This document shows positions 8,755-16,622 of a DNA stretch of 64,000 bases, piece after piece. Location: contig JAPDNP010000003.1 in assembly GCA_025989215.1 (NCBI GenBank), positions 124,001 to 188,000 of the forward strand, written 5' to 3'. The notes beneath the pieces are model-generated. The model was not told where the DNA came from and made no database searches. It saw nothing but the letters and a program-made list of their open reading frames with translations. Within the stretch, counting starts at the first letter, position 1. Every line of letters begins with the position of its first letter. The DNA is from Neisseriaceae bacterium JH1-16 (GTDB taxonomy: Bacteria; Pseudomonadota; Gammaproteobacteria; Burkholderiales; Chromobacteriaceae). Both the position numbers and the translations under genes were made by a program.

Positions 8755-9510
8755 TTACTTCGACGCGTTCACCATGTACTCGACGGCGGCGCGGAACTCG
8801 GCGTCGCTGCCGGTGTAACCACCCTTAGGCGGCATCGCGTTCAGGCCCTTGGTGGCGATCTTCACCACTTCGTCGATGCCCGGCTTCAGGCGCGGTGCCC
8901 AGGCGGCCTTGTCGCCGAACTTCGGTGCACCGGCGGCGCCGGTCGAATGGCAGGCGGTGCAGACGCTGTCGAAAATCTTCTTGCCGACCACTTGCGGGTC
9001 GAGCGCGGCACTAGCTCCACCGGCAGCGCCTTCGGCGCCGGCCGCCGGCGGCTCTGTAAACTTGGCGCCGCCGGCGTTGGCCATATAGGCCACCGCGCGC
9101 TTCACCTCGTCGTCGGACAGATCAGGCGAGCCGCCCTTGGCCGGCATCGCATTGAAACCGTGCAGTGCATGATCGACCAGCGTCTCGAAGCCCTTGGCGA
9201 TGTGCGGCGCCCAGGCGGCAGCGTCGCCGAACTTCGGCGAACCGGCCAGACCGGTGCCGTGACAGGAGATGCAGACAGCCTTGAATACCTGCTCACCGGT
9301 ACGCTGTCCCGGCGAGGCATCGCTGGCGACCGAATCGCCAACCGGCTTCAGGCGAGCTGCGATGGCCTCCTTGGTCATCACCTGCGCATCCACTTCGTAG
9401 CCGCTGGTTGCCAGCTTGGCAAGCAGCCAGATTGCGGCCACCACGAAGACAATAATGCCCACGATCACCTTGATGACCGTGCCGGGCGCCATGTTGTTTT
9501 CATTACTCAT
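8755..9510 (-). CDS. Membrane-anchored dihaem cytochrome c (c5 type)
   Basis: 251 residues. A single transmembrane anchor (about 11-31) is followed by two cytochrome c domains with haem motifs CISCH (80-84) and CTACH (184-188) and distal Met in the NAMPAKGG and NAMPPKGG stretches. An Ala/Gly-rich hinge (about 155-170) joins them. This matches the two-domain cytochrome c5 of Neisseriales, which passes electrons from bc1 to periplasmic terminal reductases or cbb3 oxidase. It is alone on the minus strand, between a terminator and tRNA-Arg. Confidence 0.9.
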   Translation of the reverse strand: MSNENNMAPGTVIKVIVGIIVFVVAAIWLLAKLATSGYEVDAQVMTKEAIAARLKPVGDSVASDASPGQRTGEQVFKAVCISCHGTGLAGSPKFGDAAAWAPHIAKGFETLVDHALHGFNAMPAKGGSPDLSDDEVKRAVAYMANAGGAKFTEPPAAGAEGAAGGASAALDPQVVGKKIFDSVCTACHSTGAAGAPKFGDKAAWAPRLKPGIDEVVKIATKGLNAMPPKGGYTGSDAEFRAAVEYMVNASK

Positions 9511-9645
9511 CGCACTAAGCCTCGCCTGAAAAACATCTCATGACATTCAAAATTATTGTTTGCGATTATACGGTAAGCCCAGCGGCATGGCAAAAACCCT
9601 ACGCTGGACAGGGGAGACGCATTCGGCTATTCTCTGGGCCTCTGC

Positions 9646-9722
9646 GCACCCGTAGCTCAGTTGGATAGAGTGTCAGTTTCCGAAGCTGAAGGTCACAGGT
9701 TCGATCCCTGTCGGGTGCGCCA
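9646..9722 (+). tRNA. tRNA-Arg (anticodon CCG), reconstituted at the left end of the island
   Basis: A 77-nt cloverleaf: acceptor GCACCCG pairs with CGGGTGC, discriminator G, CCA encoded, anticodon loop TTCCGAA with CCG, T arm AGGTTCGATCC. The last part (9678-9718) is repeated at 31490-31530. The copy at the far end has discriminator A before CCA instead of G, so the present 3' end was probably supplied by the incoming element. Confidence 0.95.
9678..9718 (+). other. attL: left attachment site of the genomic island
   Basis: These 41 bp, from the anticodon through the acceptor 3' strand of tRNA-Arg, are identical to 31490-31530. The integrase gene starts 108 bp further in. This is the classical arrangement for tyrosine-recombinase islands. 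Confidence 0.92.
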
Positions 9723-9825
9723 ATAAATTCAAGCAGTTGCCCCTAGCTAACGCGCTAATTCTACTGGTCATAGCCAATTTCTCCGACTTTTTTCCGACAC
9801 TTTCGGACAAACAGGAGAATTGCGC

Positions 9826-10854
9826 ATGGCGACCATCTACAAACGCGGTTCCTATCAGTACGAAGTAACCGTCCGCCGCAGAGGCTTCCCTAGACAGTTC
9901 CGTACCTTCGAATCGCGTCGCGAGGCCGAAGCGTGGGCCGCCACCATTGAATCGGAAATGGCCCGCGGCGTCTTTGTTGACCGCTCCGAGGCCGAACGCA
10001 CCCTGCTCAGGGAATGCATTGAACGCTATGAGCGTGAAGTTCTTCCCAGCAAGAAGGGCTACATCCGCTACCTGTCCCAAGCCAAGAAACTGAAGGCTCT
10101 GCTTGGTGACTACACCTTGGCGGCCATCACAACGTCCGTTGTCGCGAACTATCGCGACAAGCGCCTGAAGGTCGTTGCAGCCCAGACGGTGATCCACGAA
10201 CTCAGTCTGCTCAATCGCATCCTGAAAGCGTGCGTGATCGACTGGGGAATCGCCCTTCCTGCAGGCATCCCCACCGCAGCCATCCGTAAACCCACCAAAC
10301 CTCGGGGGCGTGAACGCCGCCTCCTGCCTGGCGAGCTCGACCGGCTACTGATCGCATCAGAGTCCGAAGAGCTTGAAGCCATCCTGTACCTAGCTGTTGA
10401 AACGGCAATGCGCAGAAGCGAGATATGCCGCCTCCGCTGGAAAGACGTCAATCTCGATGGCCGCTATTTACGCTTGGACACTACAAAAAATGGAGAACGA
10501 CGAGACGTCCCCCTCTCCATCCGTGCTTTAGGCATCCTAGAAAGTCTGCCCTGCCAGCCGGGAGGCCATCTGTTCAGCATGCGCCCAGACTCTGTCACCC
10601 AAGCCTTCATCCGAGCCATCAAACGTGCCAGACAGCACTATGAGGACGAATGCCAAGAACGGAGCATCAAACCGGACCCCTGCTACCTCACTGACCTGCG
10701 TTTACACGACCTGAGACATGAGGCGACCAGTCGGCTGTTCGAGAAGGGCCTGAACGTCATGGAGACCGCCTCGGTTACCGGTCACAAGGATCTGCGTATG
10801 CTCAAACGCTACACGCACTTGTCGCCTACCGAACTAGCCAAGAAGCTGGGATAA
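9826..10854 (+). CDS. int: Site-specific tyrosine integrase of the island
   Basis: 342 residues. The N-terminus (1-50) is a short arm-type DNA-binding domain (IYKRGSYQYEVTVRRRGFPRQF), then a SAM-like core-binding domain (about 55-150), then the catalytic domain. Visible catalytic residues are Arg196 (AMRRSEI), Lys221, His294 and Arg297 (LHDLRHE), His320 (VTGHKD) and the nucleophile Tyr329 (LKRYTHLSP). An AGGAGAA site sits 8 nt before the ATG at 9826; the upstream TTG at 9820 is not needed. It should recombine the tRNA-Arg site next to it. Confidence 0.95.
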   Translation: MATIYKRGSYQYEVTVRRRGFPRQFRTFESRREAEAWAATIESEMARGVFVDRSEAERTLLRECIERYEREVLPSKKGYIRYLSQAKKLKALLGDYTLAAITTSVVANYRDKRLKVVAAQTVIHELSLLNRILKACVIDWGIALPAGIPTAAIRKPTKPRGRERRLLPGELDRLLIASESEELEAILYLAVETAMRRSEICRLRWKDVNLDGRYLRLDTTKNGERRDVPLSIRALGILESLPCQPGGHLFSMRPDSVTQAFIRAIKRARQHYEDECQERSIKPDPCYLTDLRLHDLRHEATSRLFEKGLNVMETASVTGHKDLRMLKRYTHLSPTELAKKLG

Positions 10855-10953
10855 GCCCCCTATCGATACGGTCTGTCAGCACGCAAGAACCTCCTCCTAA
10901 GAAAGGCAACTAGCGGGTCTCTTGCGTGCCCGTAGCAAAGGATGCGTACGACA

Positions 10954-11496
10954 ATGAACAAGCCAACACACACCCCGCTGTCGACACGACACCTCGCCCT
11001 GGTCGCTGATATCCGTCGGCCTGCCTCCCTTCGTTACCGGCACTTGGCTGCCAACTTCATTCTAAATGGGGACTACGAAAATGCCGTGCACGCGATGTGG
11101 GCCTCAACGACTCAGAATGACTTCATCCCACTGGAGACATTCAAGTGCACCATTCAAGGGACAGAGGCACCGCTATGGCTGACCTGCTCCGGTGAAGCCG
11201 TAGATTACCCGCGCAGCACCGATGTGAACTGGCTCGAAATGGCAGAGTTAACAGAACTGCATATCGAGAGCAGCCGCTTGGCCATCTCCCACACGGTAAG
11301 ATCAACCCATGGAGCGATCGCCTATCTGCTGGAAGGACGCTTCGGCTTCGCCATCCAGTCTCTCAAGTCATCGCAGAAGATCGATAGGGACATCACTCTT
11401 GAAGACCTGTACGAGGGCGAGTTACGCGTCGACAGACCGCCCACTTGGGCTTGCATCAGTGGAAAGGACAAATCCGGCCCACTGCATAGGGAATAG
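10954..11496 (+). CDS. Unknown island protein, 180 residues
   Basis: Not recognised. The protein has no signal peptide or membrane segment and seems a mostly helical cytoplasmic protein (AANFILNGDYENAVHAMWAS near the start). The start at ATG 10954 was preferred to 10942 because AAAGGA lies about 11 nt upstream of the former but abuts the latter. It follows the integrase by 100 bp in the same direction and is convergent with the XRE regulator. It could be an accessory factor of the element; nothing in the sequence decides. Confidence 0.65.
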   Translation: MNKPTHTPLSTRHLALVADIRRPASLRYRHLAANFILNGDYENAVHAMWASTTQNDFIPLETFKCTIQGTEAPLWLTCSGEAVDYPRSTDVNWLEMAELTELHIESSRLAISHTVRSTHGAIAYLLEGRFGFAIQSLKSSQKIDRDITLEDLYEGELRVDRPPTWACISGKDKSGPLHRE

Positions 11497-11514
11497 AAGG
11501 CCCTAACGAAGGCA

Positions 11515-11748
11515 TTACCACCAAGCAAGACCGCGCATGAACTCACTCGGTTCGACCCCGAGTGCACTGAGCCAATCGGCCAATTCGATCACATCCAAGC
11601 GGCGTTCAAGGTTTTCTACCTTGGCTACGTATGATTGGGGATGGCTGAGTCGTTGGGCCAGTGTGATCTGGGTCATTTCTCGCTGCTCTCGCTCCGTGAC
11701 TAGCAATTTGATCAAGGCACGGTAGCGATCATCATGGATGGTCTTCAT
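11515..11748 (-). CDS. Small XRE-family transcriptional regulator
   Basis: 77 residues from the ATG at 11746-11748 (MKTIHDDRYRALIKLL), essentially one helix-turn-helix domain: REMTQITLAQRLSHPQSYVAKVENLERRLDVIELADW is a Cro/C1-type HTH (about residues 23-60). A 17-codon extension to 11799 is possible but would run through the inverted repeat at 11774-11794, which looks like its operator. It is divergent from the small membrane-protein gene at 11889 and may control both promoters in this gap. Confidence 0.82.
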   Translation of the reverse strand: MKTIHDDRYRALIKLLVTEREQREMTQITLAQRLSHPQSYVAKVENLERRLDVIELADWLSALGVEPSEFMRGLAWW

Positions 11749-11773
11749 CCAGAGATGGCAGCACTTGCCCTTG

Positions 11774-11794
11774 ATTATCCCAAAACGGGATAAT
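11774..11794. promoter_or_regulatory. Probable operator of the XRE regulator
   Basis: A perfect 8-bp inverted repeat, ATTATCCC and GGGATAAT, separated by 5 bp, lies 26 bp upstream of the regulator's start. Spacing and symmetry suit a dimeric Cro/C1-like protein and suggest autoregulation. Confidence 0.65.
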
Positions 11795-11888
11795 GTCATT
11801 TACCTAACAAAGGTCTAATCTAGTCTTATTGAAGGCCCATGTGAAAGCTCCGTGTGTTGATGGCCAAACGCTTACGAAGGAATCCAGG

Positions 11889-12182
11889 ATGAACAAGCAG
11901 GCGAAAGTCGCGGCATTGAAACTCGCTCTGTTTCTGATCGGTCTGGTAGTTGGGACTCTGCCCTTCTTTCTGCACTTCACCGGTTGGATGAAATGGCCGC
12001 TGGTGCTGTTTGGTGCCACGGTGAGCGCCCTGATTTGGAATTCGGTGGCTGGTAACGATTCTCCGCAAGATGGGAGTCGCCGTGGTATGAGCTTCTGTGA
12101 CGATGATGTCGCTGGTAAGTACAACGACAACAGCCACTGGTCCGACATCGGTATCGGGATGGGCGTAGGTCGCGACGATTGA
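11889..12182 (+). CDS. Small membrane protein, two transmembrane segments
   Basis: 97 residues from the ATG at 11889 (AAGGA 8 nt upstream). Two hydrophobic segments, LKLALFLIGLVVGTLPFFL and WPLVLFGATVSALIW, are followed by a hydrophilic, Gly/Asp-rich tail (SDIGIGMGVGRDD). It is the first of a tight plus-strand run 11889-12973. The family is not recognised; a small inner-membrane accessory protein is likely. Confidence 0.65.
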   Translation: MNKQAKVAALKLALFLIGLVVGTLPFFLHFTGWMKWPLVLFGATVSALIWNSVAGNDSPQDGSRRGMSFCDDDVAGKYNDNSHWSDIGIGMGVGRDD

Positions 12183-12215
12183 TTGTGAATTGTGCAATCC
12201 AGTAAGGGGAACGAT

Positions 12216-12323
12216 ATGAGCCAGCCAACGAACGAACAGCTAAAGGCGATGCACAGCATTGCTGACCAGCGAGCCGCGCTTGCCTTCGCAGAGGGTCAAA
12301 CCTTCAAAGGACGCACACGGTGA
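12216..12323 (+). CDS. Very small ORF (35 residues) coupled to the next gene
   Basis: MSQPTNEQLKAM... to ...FKGRTR, preceded by AAGGGG 6-7 nt before the ATG. Its stop overlaps the GTG start of the following gene (GTGA at 12320-12323), which is the signature of coupled translation. It encodes a short helical peptide with no signal or membrane segment. It may be a true microprotein or a leader peptide that opens the next gene's start. Confidence 0.55.
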   Translation: MSQPTNEQLKAMHSIADQRAALAFAEGQTFKGRTR

Positions 12324-12973
12324 TCAAGAAAGTTTTCTTCTTTGGACTTGCATACCTGATCAGCCAAGCCAGTTTTGCAGTGGATTCGTTCCATGCGGAC
12401 CTTGGCAAGGTGCAGGTTTTTTCGTCGGAAATCGGTACCCACCCAACATCATTGACGAAGTTGTTCAAAAGCAAAATCAGTGCTGTCGATGAGGATCATC
12501 CTGAGCTGGCAAAGGCATTCCTGGAAGAGGTGGCGGCGGCTGGCTATCTAGTTGCGGCACCACAGGAAAAGTCACAGCTGTACACGATTGAAGAAGTGTA
12601 TGCCGGCAAGCCGGAGGACTATACCCCTCCCAGAGAAAGCGAAATCACTGGATTGCAGTTTCCACTCTTCCATTTAATAGGAAGTGGCTTGATGTGTGCG
12701 GCCTTGCGTGCCTGCAACGATCCTGTTGTGGCGGCCAATGCCGCCTTCGATAACCTTGACTATGCACAGGCCGAGACACTGCATCTCACACGACCAAATC
12801 TGCTTGATGAGCAGAACAAGGCCACCTCGATGGTAATCAGCAAACTCTGCACCATTCAGGGGAGGTCATGCGCCTTGTCCGTGGCACTAGCGTATGACTC
12901 AGCCGTCACAGCTGATCAGCTACGTCTAGCCAATGCCAGGGAGGGGTTTCCCCGAAGCATGTTGTTGAAATAG
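12320..12973 (+). CDS. Secreted protein of unknown function, 217 residues
   Basis: It starts with GTG and has a cleavable signal peptide (KKVFFFGLAYLISQASFA, about 1-20). The mature domain contains KSKISAVDEDHPELAKAFLEEV and two Cys (MCAALRACND) that could form a periplasmic disulfide. No family recognised. Its start overlaps the stop of the 35-residue ORF, and it follows a small membrane-protein gene, so the three are probably one operon. Confidence 0.65.
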   Translation: MIKKVFFFGLAYLISQASFAVDSFHADLGKVQVFSSEIGTHPTSLTKLFKSKISAVDEDHPELAKAFLEEVAAAGYLVAAPQEKSQLYTIEEVYAGKPEDYTPPRESEITGLQFPLFHLIGSGLMCAALRACNDPVVAANAAFDNLDYAQAETLHLTRPNLLDEQNKATSMVISKLCTIQGRSCALSVALAYDSAVTADQLRLANAREGFPRSMLLK

Positions 12974-13043
12974 CGAGCCCCCTACAACTGAAACAGACCT
13001 AAAATTGATAACGCCTGAAGTGATGCCCGCTTGGAGGGTGACC

Positions 13044-13223
13044 ATGAATGCATTTATCTCAGAGTTTTTGCGTGCGGCTAAGCAGGCCCCTCGCCTGTAC
13101 TTCGCTCCCTTGATCGGTGCAGTCCAAGGCACGCGCGAGGCATGGCAGGATGCACTGAGCGATCCTCATCAGGAAGTAGAGCACAGCAAACGAGCCCCAT
13201 CATCCAGAAACGAAGAAAAATGA
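13044..13223 (+). CDS. Small unknown protein, 59 residues
   Basis: The ATG at 13044 has a very good GGAGGG site. The sequence is MNAFISEFLRAAKQAPRLYF..., a possible amphipathic helix followed by a charged tail. A longer form from 13005 lacks a ribosome site. A GC-rich hairpin followed by TTCTT (13239-13267) may terminate this transcript. Function unknown. Confidence 0.5.
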   Translation: MNAFISEFLRAAKQAPRLYFAPLIGAVQGTREAWQDALSDPHQEVEHSKRAPSSRNEEK

Positions 13224-13238
13224 TCGACAACTCAAGGC

Positions 13239-13267
13239 GGGGGCCGTCTTCAGCCAGCCCCCTTCTT
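13239..13267 (+). terminator. Possible terminator after the 59-residue gene
   Basis: GGGGGC at 13239 and GCCCCC at 13257 form a 6-bp GC stem followed by TTCTT. The next 230 bases to about 13500 hold no gene that I can support; they become very AT-rich from 13460, as would suit a promoter for the RNA that follows. Confidence 0.5.
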
Positions 13268-13519
13268 GCCTAGTCTAGAAGCGCAGCAGGCGATCTATTT
13301 TAAGAATCCTGCTCACGCCCCCCTGCTTCCCGGCCCATCCCACTATCACGGGCAATCTCTAGCAACACGCCACCGACGAATACCCACAGCTGCAATAGCC
13401 AAACAAGCGCAGCCTTGTCACCCCCTCCCGTTCCCAGCCCCCTCAGCGCACATCCTCATAACACGTATAAATAATTGATTTAAAATATTTTTATCTTTCA
13501 AATATGCTTAATGTAGAAT

Positions 13520-14372
13520 CGATTTGCGATCCGTGAAAGGGTGGCGGAACCACACACTCCATTGAATGTGACGGGGCCGCCAACCCCAGACCATTCGCAT
13601 CACTTCGCCTGCTCTCGATCGCCAATCAGGAGCAGGTAACCGCTGTAGCGCAGTGCCCCTAATCGGGCTCGCTGCGCTGCGATGGGCGCTGGAGGCTGAA
13701 ATGCCTCCTTCGACCCAATCCGCCGTGAGCAGCGGGGCTGGGCGACACGGAAACGGGCGCTTGGGTGACCAAGCCAACCCTGTCGTGTGTGAACGGGTGT
13801 AAATCCCGGCAACGGGCGGCTCGGGAGAGTCGGACGGTGCCCCGGGTGGTGGGCTGCTGAGGGCGCAGTAATGCGTCAGGAGCGTGAGGAGAAATCTGGA
13901 TCGCTCGGTACTGATTGGCGCAAGCCGGTCAGATCGCTGGATAGCTCAAGCCACTAATTGCACCCATGAGGGTGCATCTGGGTAAGACGTGGGAAGCCGC
14001 TGACTGGCACGCTGGGAGGTGTGTCAGTTAGTCAGGAGCGTGATGAAGCGTTGCTGTTAGTAGCGGAGGGGCTCTGGAACCTCGCCCCCGTGAAACCCAC
14101 CGCAAGGTGGGGTAGGCCCTCTGGGCCATGACTGCAATAGCGAGCGCGGCGGCGTCCCACGCCGACACAGGCGGCTAACGTGGGAATCACCGACGGCCGA
14201 TTGAGTCTGGATGGCACCAGGCAAGGCACAGGTGAGGGAGACTCGGTGAGTAGCGATGATACGCGGGCAGACCTGACGGATGTCCAAGGGGAGCGAAAGC
14301 CGGGAGCGGTACAGAGAAGTGATGTGAGTGAGCTCTGACCAACCGGAGGGGCTTGGCCGCCCTTCTCTTTTT
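13520..14372 (+). ncRNA. Probable large structured non-coding RNA (about 850 nt)
   Basis: This stretch has no plausible coding frame but many strong hairpins when read on the plus strand. Four are closed by GNRA tetraloops: CCCG-GCAA-CGGG (13805-13816), GCGCA-GTAA-TGCGT (13863-13876), a 9-bp stem with GCAA (13911-13932) and CCCACC-GCAA-GGTGGG (14096-14111). Others are GGAGGC/GCCTCC (13691-13708), TGCACCC/GGGTGCA (13959-13976), GGGGC/GCCCC (14068-14088) and CGGCG/CGCCG (14150-14164). It is preceded by an AT-rich promoter-like region and ends in a hairpin plus T tract near 14372. The tetraloops fix the strand. Candidate classes are giant phage or island RNAs such as GOLLD or ROOL, or the RNA part of a group II intron: GTGTGTGAACGGG at 13788 resembles an intron 5' end, but I found no domain V and no reverse transcriptase. 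Boundaries are approximate. Confidence 0.6.
14345..14372 (+). terminator. Terminator of the large structured RNA
   Basis: An approximately 8-bp stem formed by GGAGGGGC and GCCCTTCT is followed by CTTTTT. Confidence 0.6.
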
Positions 14373-14399
14373 GCGGAGAAACAAGTAGTACAAACATGC

Positions 14400-14476
14400 G
14401 ACTAACGGCATTGCGCCACAGACGCCTGCATACAGGCGCAACAGACCGCTGGGGTAGTTCACCCGGCGGTCTTTTT
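14400..14476 (+). ncRNA. Possible small RNA with two hairpins and terminator
   Basis: Directly after the large RNA, TTGCGCC (14411) pairs with GGCGCAA (14435), and GACCGC-TGGG (14444) pairs with CCCG-GCGGTC (14462-14471), followed by five T. The second hairpin is a good intrinsic terminator. The segment may be a separate small RNA or the last part of the large one. Confidence 0.4.
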
Positions 14477-14533
14477 ACCTTTTAGCACTAGGCCGCTTTT
14501 CGGCCAAAGCGGTCAGTTCGGCCTTAGAAAAGT

Positions 14534-14565
14534 AATGGCTGCTTACTAACAAGTAAGCAGCCATT
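14534..14565. terminator. Strong hairpin, likely terminator of the minus-strand 84-residue gene
   Basis: Perfect 14-bp arms (14534-14547 and 14552-14565) with loop AACA. On the minus strand it is followed by ACTTTTC and lies 61 bp beyond the stop of the gene at 14626. Confidence 0.6.
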
Positions 14566-14625
14566 TACCTATCAACTGAATCAGTGGCGATTCAGTATCT
14601 CTACGTGGCAGTTGACGCACATAAC

Positions 14626-14880
14626 TTAAAGGCAAGCCACAACCGAATTGGCGGCTAGCTCTGGCTTTGACCTGCTACCCTCGTCCTGCTCGGTCACGCC
14701 CCCTTCAAAGCAGCTGATCTCTTGCACCCGTGGCCAGAGGTAATCGACCTGGCGCTCGCCAATTCGCACTAGCTGGTGACGACCATCAATTTCAGCATCG
14801 TCATCATTGATGGCTCCTACGGCCACGAAGGTCATCAGGTTTCCAGTAACCTTGTGTTGAAATTCAACTATGAATTTCAT
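14626..14880 (-). CDS. Small unknown protein, 84 residues
   Basis: MKFIVEFQHKVTGNLMTFVAVGAINDDDAEIDGRHQLVRIGERQVDYLW... suggests a compact beta-rich cytoplasmic domain. A very strong AGGAGG site precedes the ATG. A GC hairpin with a T tract (14900-14920 on the minus strand) sits immediately before the ribosome site, so it either insulates the gene from upstream transcripts or attenuates it. Function unknown; the gene lies between the large RNA and the stress-gene block. Confidence 0.6.
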   Translation of the reverse strand: MKFIVEFQHKVTGNLMTFVAVGAINDDDAEIDGRHQLVRIGERQVDYLWPRVQEISCFEGGVTEQDEGSRSKPELAANSVVACL

Positions 14881-14899
14881 GATGCCCTCCTAATGAAAA

Positions 14900-14920
14900 G
14901 GCCCCGCACAAGGCGGGGTC
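14900..14920 (-). terminator. Terminator or attenuator hairpin just before the 84-residue gene
   Basis: GACCCCGC (14920-14913 on the minus strand) pairs with GCGGGGCC (14907-14900), followed by TTTTC and then the AGGAGG of the downstream gene. The 390 bases from 14921 to 15310 hold no gene I can support. Confidence 0.55.
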
Positions 14921-15310
14921 ATGATGGTTGGCTCGGCGAATTGGTCCACGATATACAGACCCCTTTACCTCTCTTGTCTGAAAGTAGTATGCCCACATAA
15001 CTACCTTTTCGTCTGTGCGCTAAACGACCAAGAAGCATTTCGGGCTGACCCACAAATCTAAGAAGAAAAACAGTTCCAAGTGCCTCTAAAGAGGTGCATG
15101 GGTACTAATAGGTGAAATTTCACTTTTCTAGATGCTCAATAGAGCTTTACACCATGGCAGATCATCATGTTTTCAGCGCAAAAAAAGGCTGACTGGTCGC
15201 CACGATTCGTTGCTTCAACCTCAAAGCTCGCAGCAGAGTTGATTGTCTTCTATGCCTTGGATAACAACGATTTCACTGTAATTTATTCGATTGGATGAGG
15301 GTGGTAGTCT

Positions 15311-15802
15311 TCAATGGCTTTTATGCATCTCCCCATGTCGGTTTGCCTGCTCATTCTGGAAAAGCTTGTCTGCGATCTTCTTCTGCTCATCGGAGAACGT
15401 GCCATACAAAGTGTCAAATGAAGAAGCCAGTTTTTCCATGTTTTTGGCATGGAGCTGAGCTAGTTCAGCGTAGGACTTCATTGCATCATCGGCATTCATT
15501 GAGGAAAGTTTCTGGCTACGGTCCTGAAAGGATTTGTCAGTACTGCTCGCATTATCACGCATGGTTTTCGCATAGGCATCCCATTGTTTAGACTGCTTGT
15601 CAGTGATCCTCAACTTAGCATGCAAGTCGGTGATCCGATTCTCTACAAAGCTCGCATGCTTTTGTGCGTGACTGGTAGCCGTTTGTATGACCCAAGGTGT
15701 ACTAGAATGGTTCACCACAGCCGTTTGGGCCGAAGCAGGAACTATGAGGAGGCCTAAGATAAATAGCGCTGGAGCCACAGTGTTAAGAACGGAATTTTTC
15801 AT
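15311..15802 (-). CDS. Periplasmic Spy/CpxP-like LTXXQ-family protein
   Basis: 163 residues. A signal peptide (about 1-25, ending PASAQ) is followed by an all-helical mature part with two LTxxQ-like motifs: RITDKQSKQWDAYAK and FSDEQKKIADKLF. These are typical of Spy/CpxP, periplasmic ATP-independent chaperones induced by envelope stress. It is the first minus-strand gene of the stress cargo block and is well separated from its neighbours. The family call rests on the two motifs, helicity and length. Confidence 0.75.
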   Translation of the reverse strand: MKNSVLNTVAPALFILGLLIVPASAQTAVVNHSSTPWVIQTATSHAQKHASFVENRITDLHAKLRITDKQSKQWDAYAKTMRDNASSTDKSFQDRSQKLSSMNADDAMKSYAELAQLHAKNMEKLASSFDTLYGTFSDEQKKIADKLFQNEQANRHGEMHKSH

Positions 15803-15896
15803 AGCTTACACTCCCAAATGGAGTTGTCAGATTGATCGCGGCTGCATTGGTAGCGTCGTGCTGGCAGCCGCTCGCTTAGATTTTCTGCGATCGAAA

Positions 15897-16235
15897 TCAG
15901 TAACCGGGGGAGGGACGGTCGGGATAGTAGTAAGCCGCCCCTGGTGGAGGAGGCGGTGGTGGTTCAGAATAAATCACGACTGGTGGTGGTTGCATGGCCC
16001 CCACCACTGCAGCGCCTACAACAGCTCCCAACAGGGCACCAACGACTAGACCATCGCCACCACCGTTATATTCGCGATAACCGCCACGGTAACCGCTGTG
16101 ATAAGTCGGCTGCCTATAATGCTCGCCGTAATGGTTGTTCTGCGCTTGTACCGGTAGCGGGGATGTTGCCGTCGCGACAGCAAAGGCAGCGATAGTCAAC
16201 CAGCGGGACAAGGATATCAGTGAGCTAATTGTCAT
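15897..16235 (-). CDS. Secreted glycine-zipper protein
   Basis: 112 residues from the ATG at 16233-16235, which has a perfect AAGGAG site. After a signal peptide ending near PVQAQ come a Tyr/Gly/His-rich stretch, then a glycine-zipper segment (GLVVGALLGAVVGAAVVGAM) able to insert in membranes, then a Pro-rich tail with seven consecutive prolines. Small exported proteins of this type are common in envelope-stress clusters. Exact function unknown. Confidence 0.7.
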   Translation of the reverse strand: MTISSLISLSRWLTIAAFAVATATSPLPVQAQNNHYGEHYRQPTYHSGYRGGYREYNGGGDGLVVGALLGAVVGAAVVGAMQPPPVVIYSEPPPPPPPGAAYYYPDRPSPGY

Positions 16236-16463
16236 GAATAGAATCTCCTTAGCTATTGCCAAAACGCCATATACGTCTACTCTGCATTACAAGTCTGCGT
16301 CCCTGCCGTGTTGAAATTAACAATGATTCACAGTTGGCAGGACTCTGAGTGCTACGACATATATAAATAAAGAGATGCACAGGAGCAATAAACCATCCTG
16401 AGCGGCTGGTTTTATAAAAACTTTACAAGAAAAGCATTGCGCTAAACTGCTTATCCAGTTGAG

Positions 16464-16622
16464 TTACAAGTAGCCTGTAAAAAATAGGACGATCAAGACC
16501 AACAGCACCAGCCCAAGACCACCGCTTGGCCCGTACCCCCATCCCCTGCTGTGCGGCCAAGTTGGAAACACGCCGATCAGCAGAAGAAGCAAGATGACTA
16601 GCAAAACCATTCCAATCGTCAT
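16464..16622 (-). CDS. DUF3309 family small membrane protein
   Basis: 52 residues: MTIGMVLLVILLLLLIGVFP, then TWPHSRGWGYGPSGGLG and a second hydrophobic segment. The central WPHSRxWGYGPSGG signature is diagnostic of DUF3309. The ATG at 16620-16622 has CAGGAG upstream. The function is unknown; homologues are usually found among stress-related small genes, as here. A weak AAACCA/TGGTTT hairpin downstream (about 16390-16412) may be its terminator. Confidence 0.85.
   Translation of the reverse strand: MTIGMVLLVILLLLLIGVFPTWPHSRGWGYGPSGGLGLVLLVLIVLFFTGYL

Noticed and set aside
13788-14372. Group II intron
   Set aside because: The start resembles a group II 5' end, but no domain V or VI and no reverse transcriptase were found, so it is kept only as an alternative for the structured RNA.
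13508-14462. Several open frames on the minus strand across the structured region
   Set aside because: They have Arg/Pro/Ser-rich, non-protein-like translations, no ribosome sites and overlap each other; the strand shows GNRA-capped hairpins on plus instead.
14491-14510. Uptake-motif copy at 14499 as evidence that the island is old chromosome
   Set aside because: It lies in a small hairpin (CCGCTTT/AAAGCGG) and may be coincidental; one or two copies in 21.8 kb are close to the chance level.
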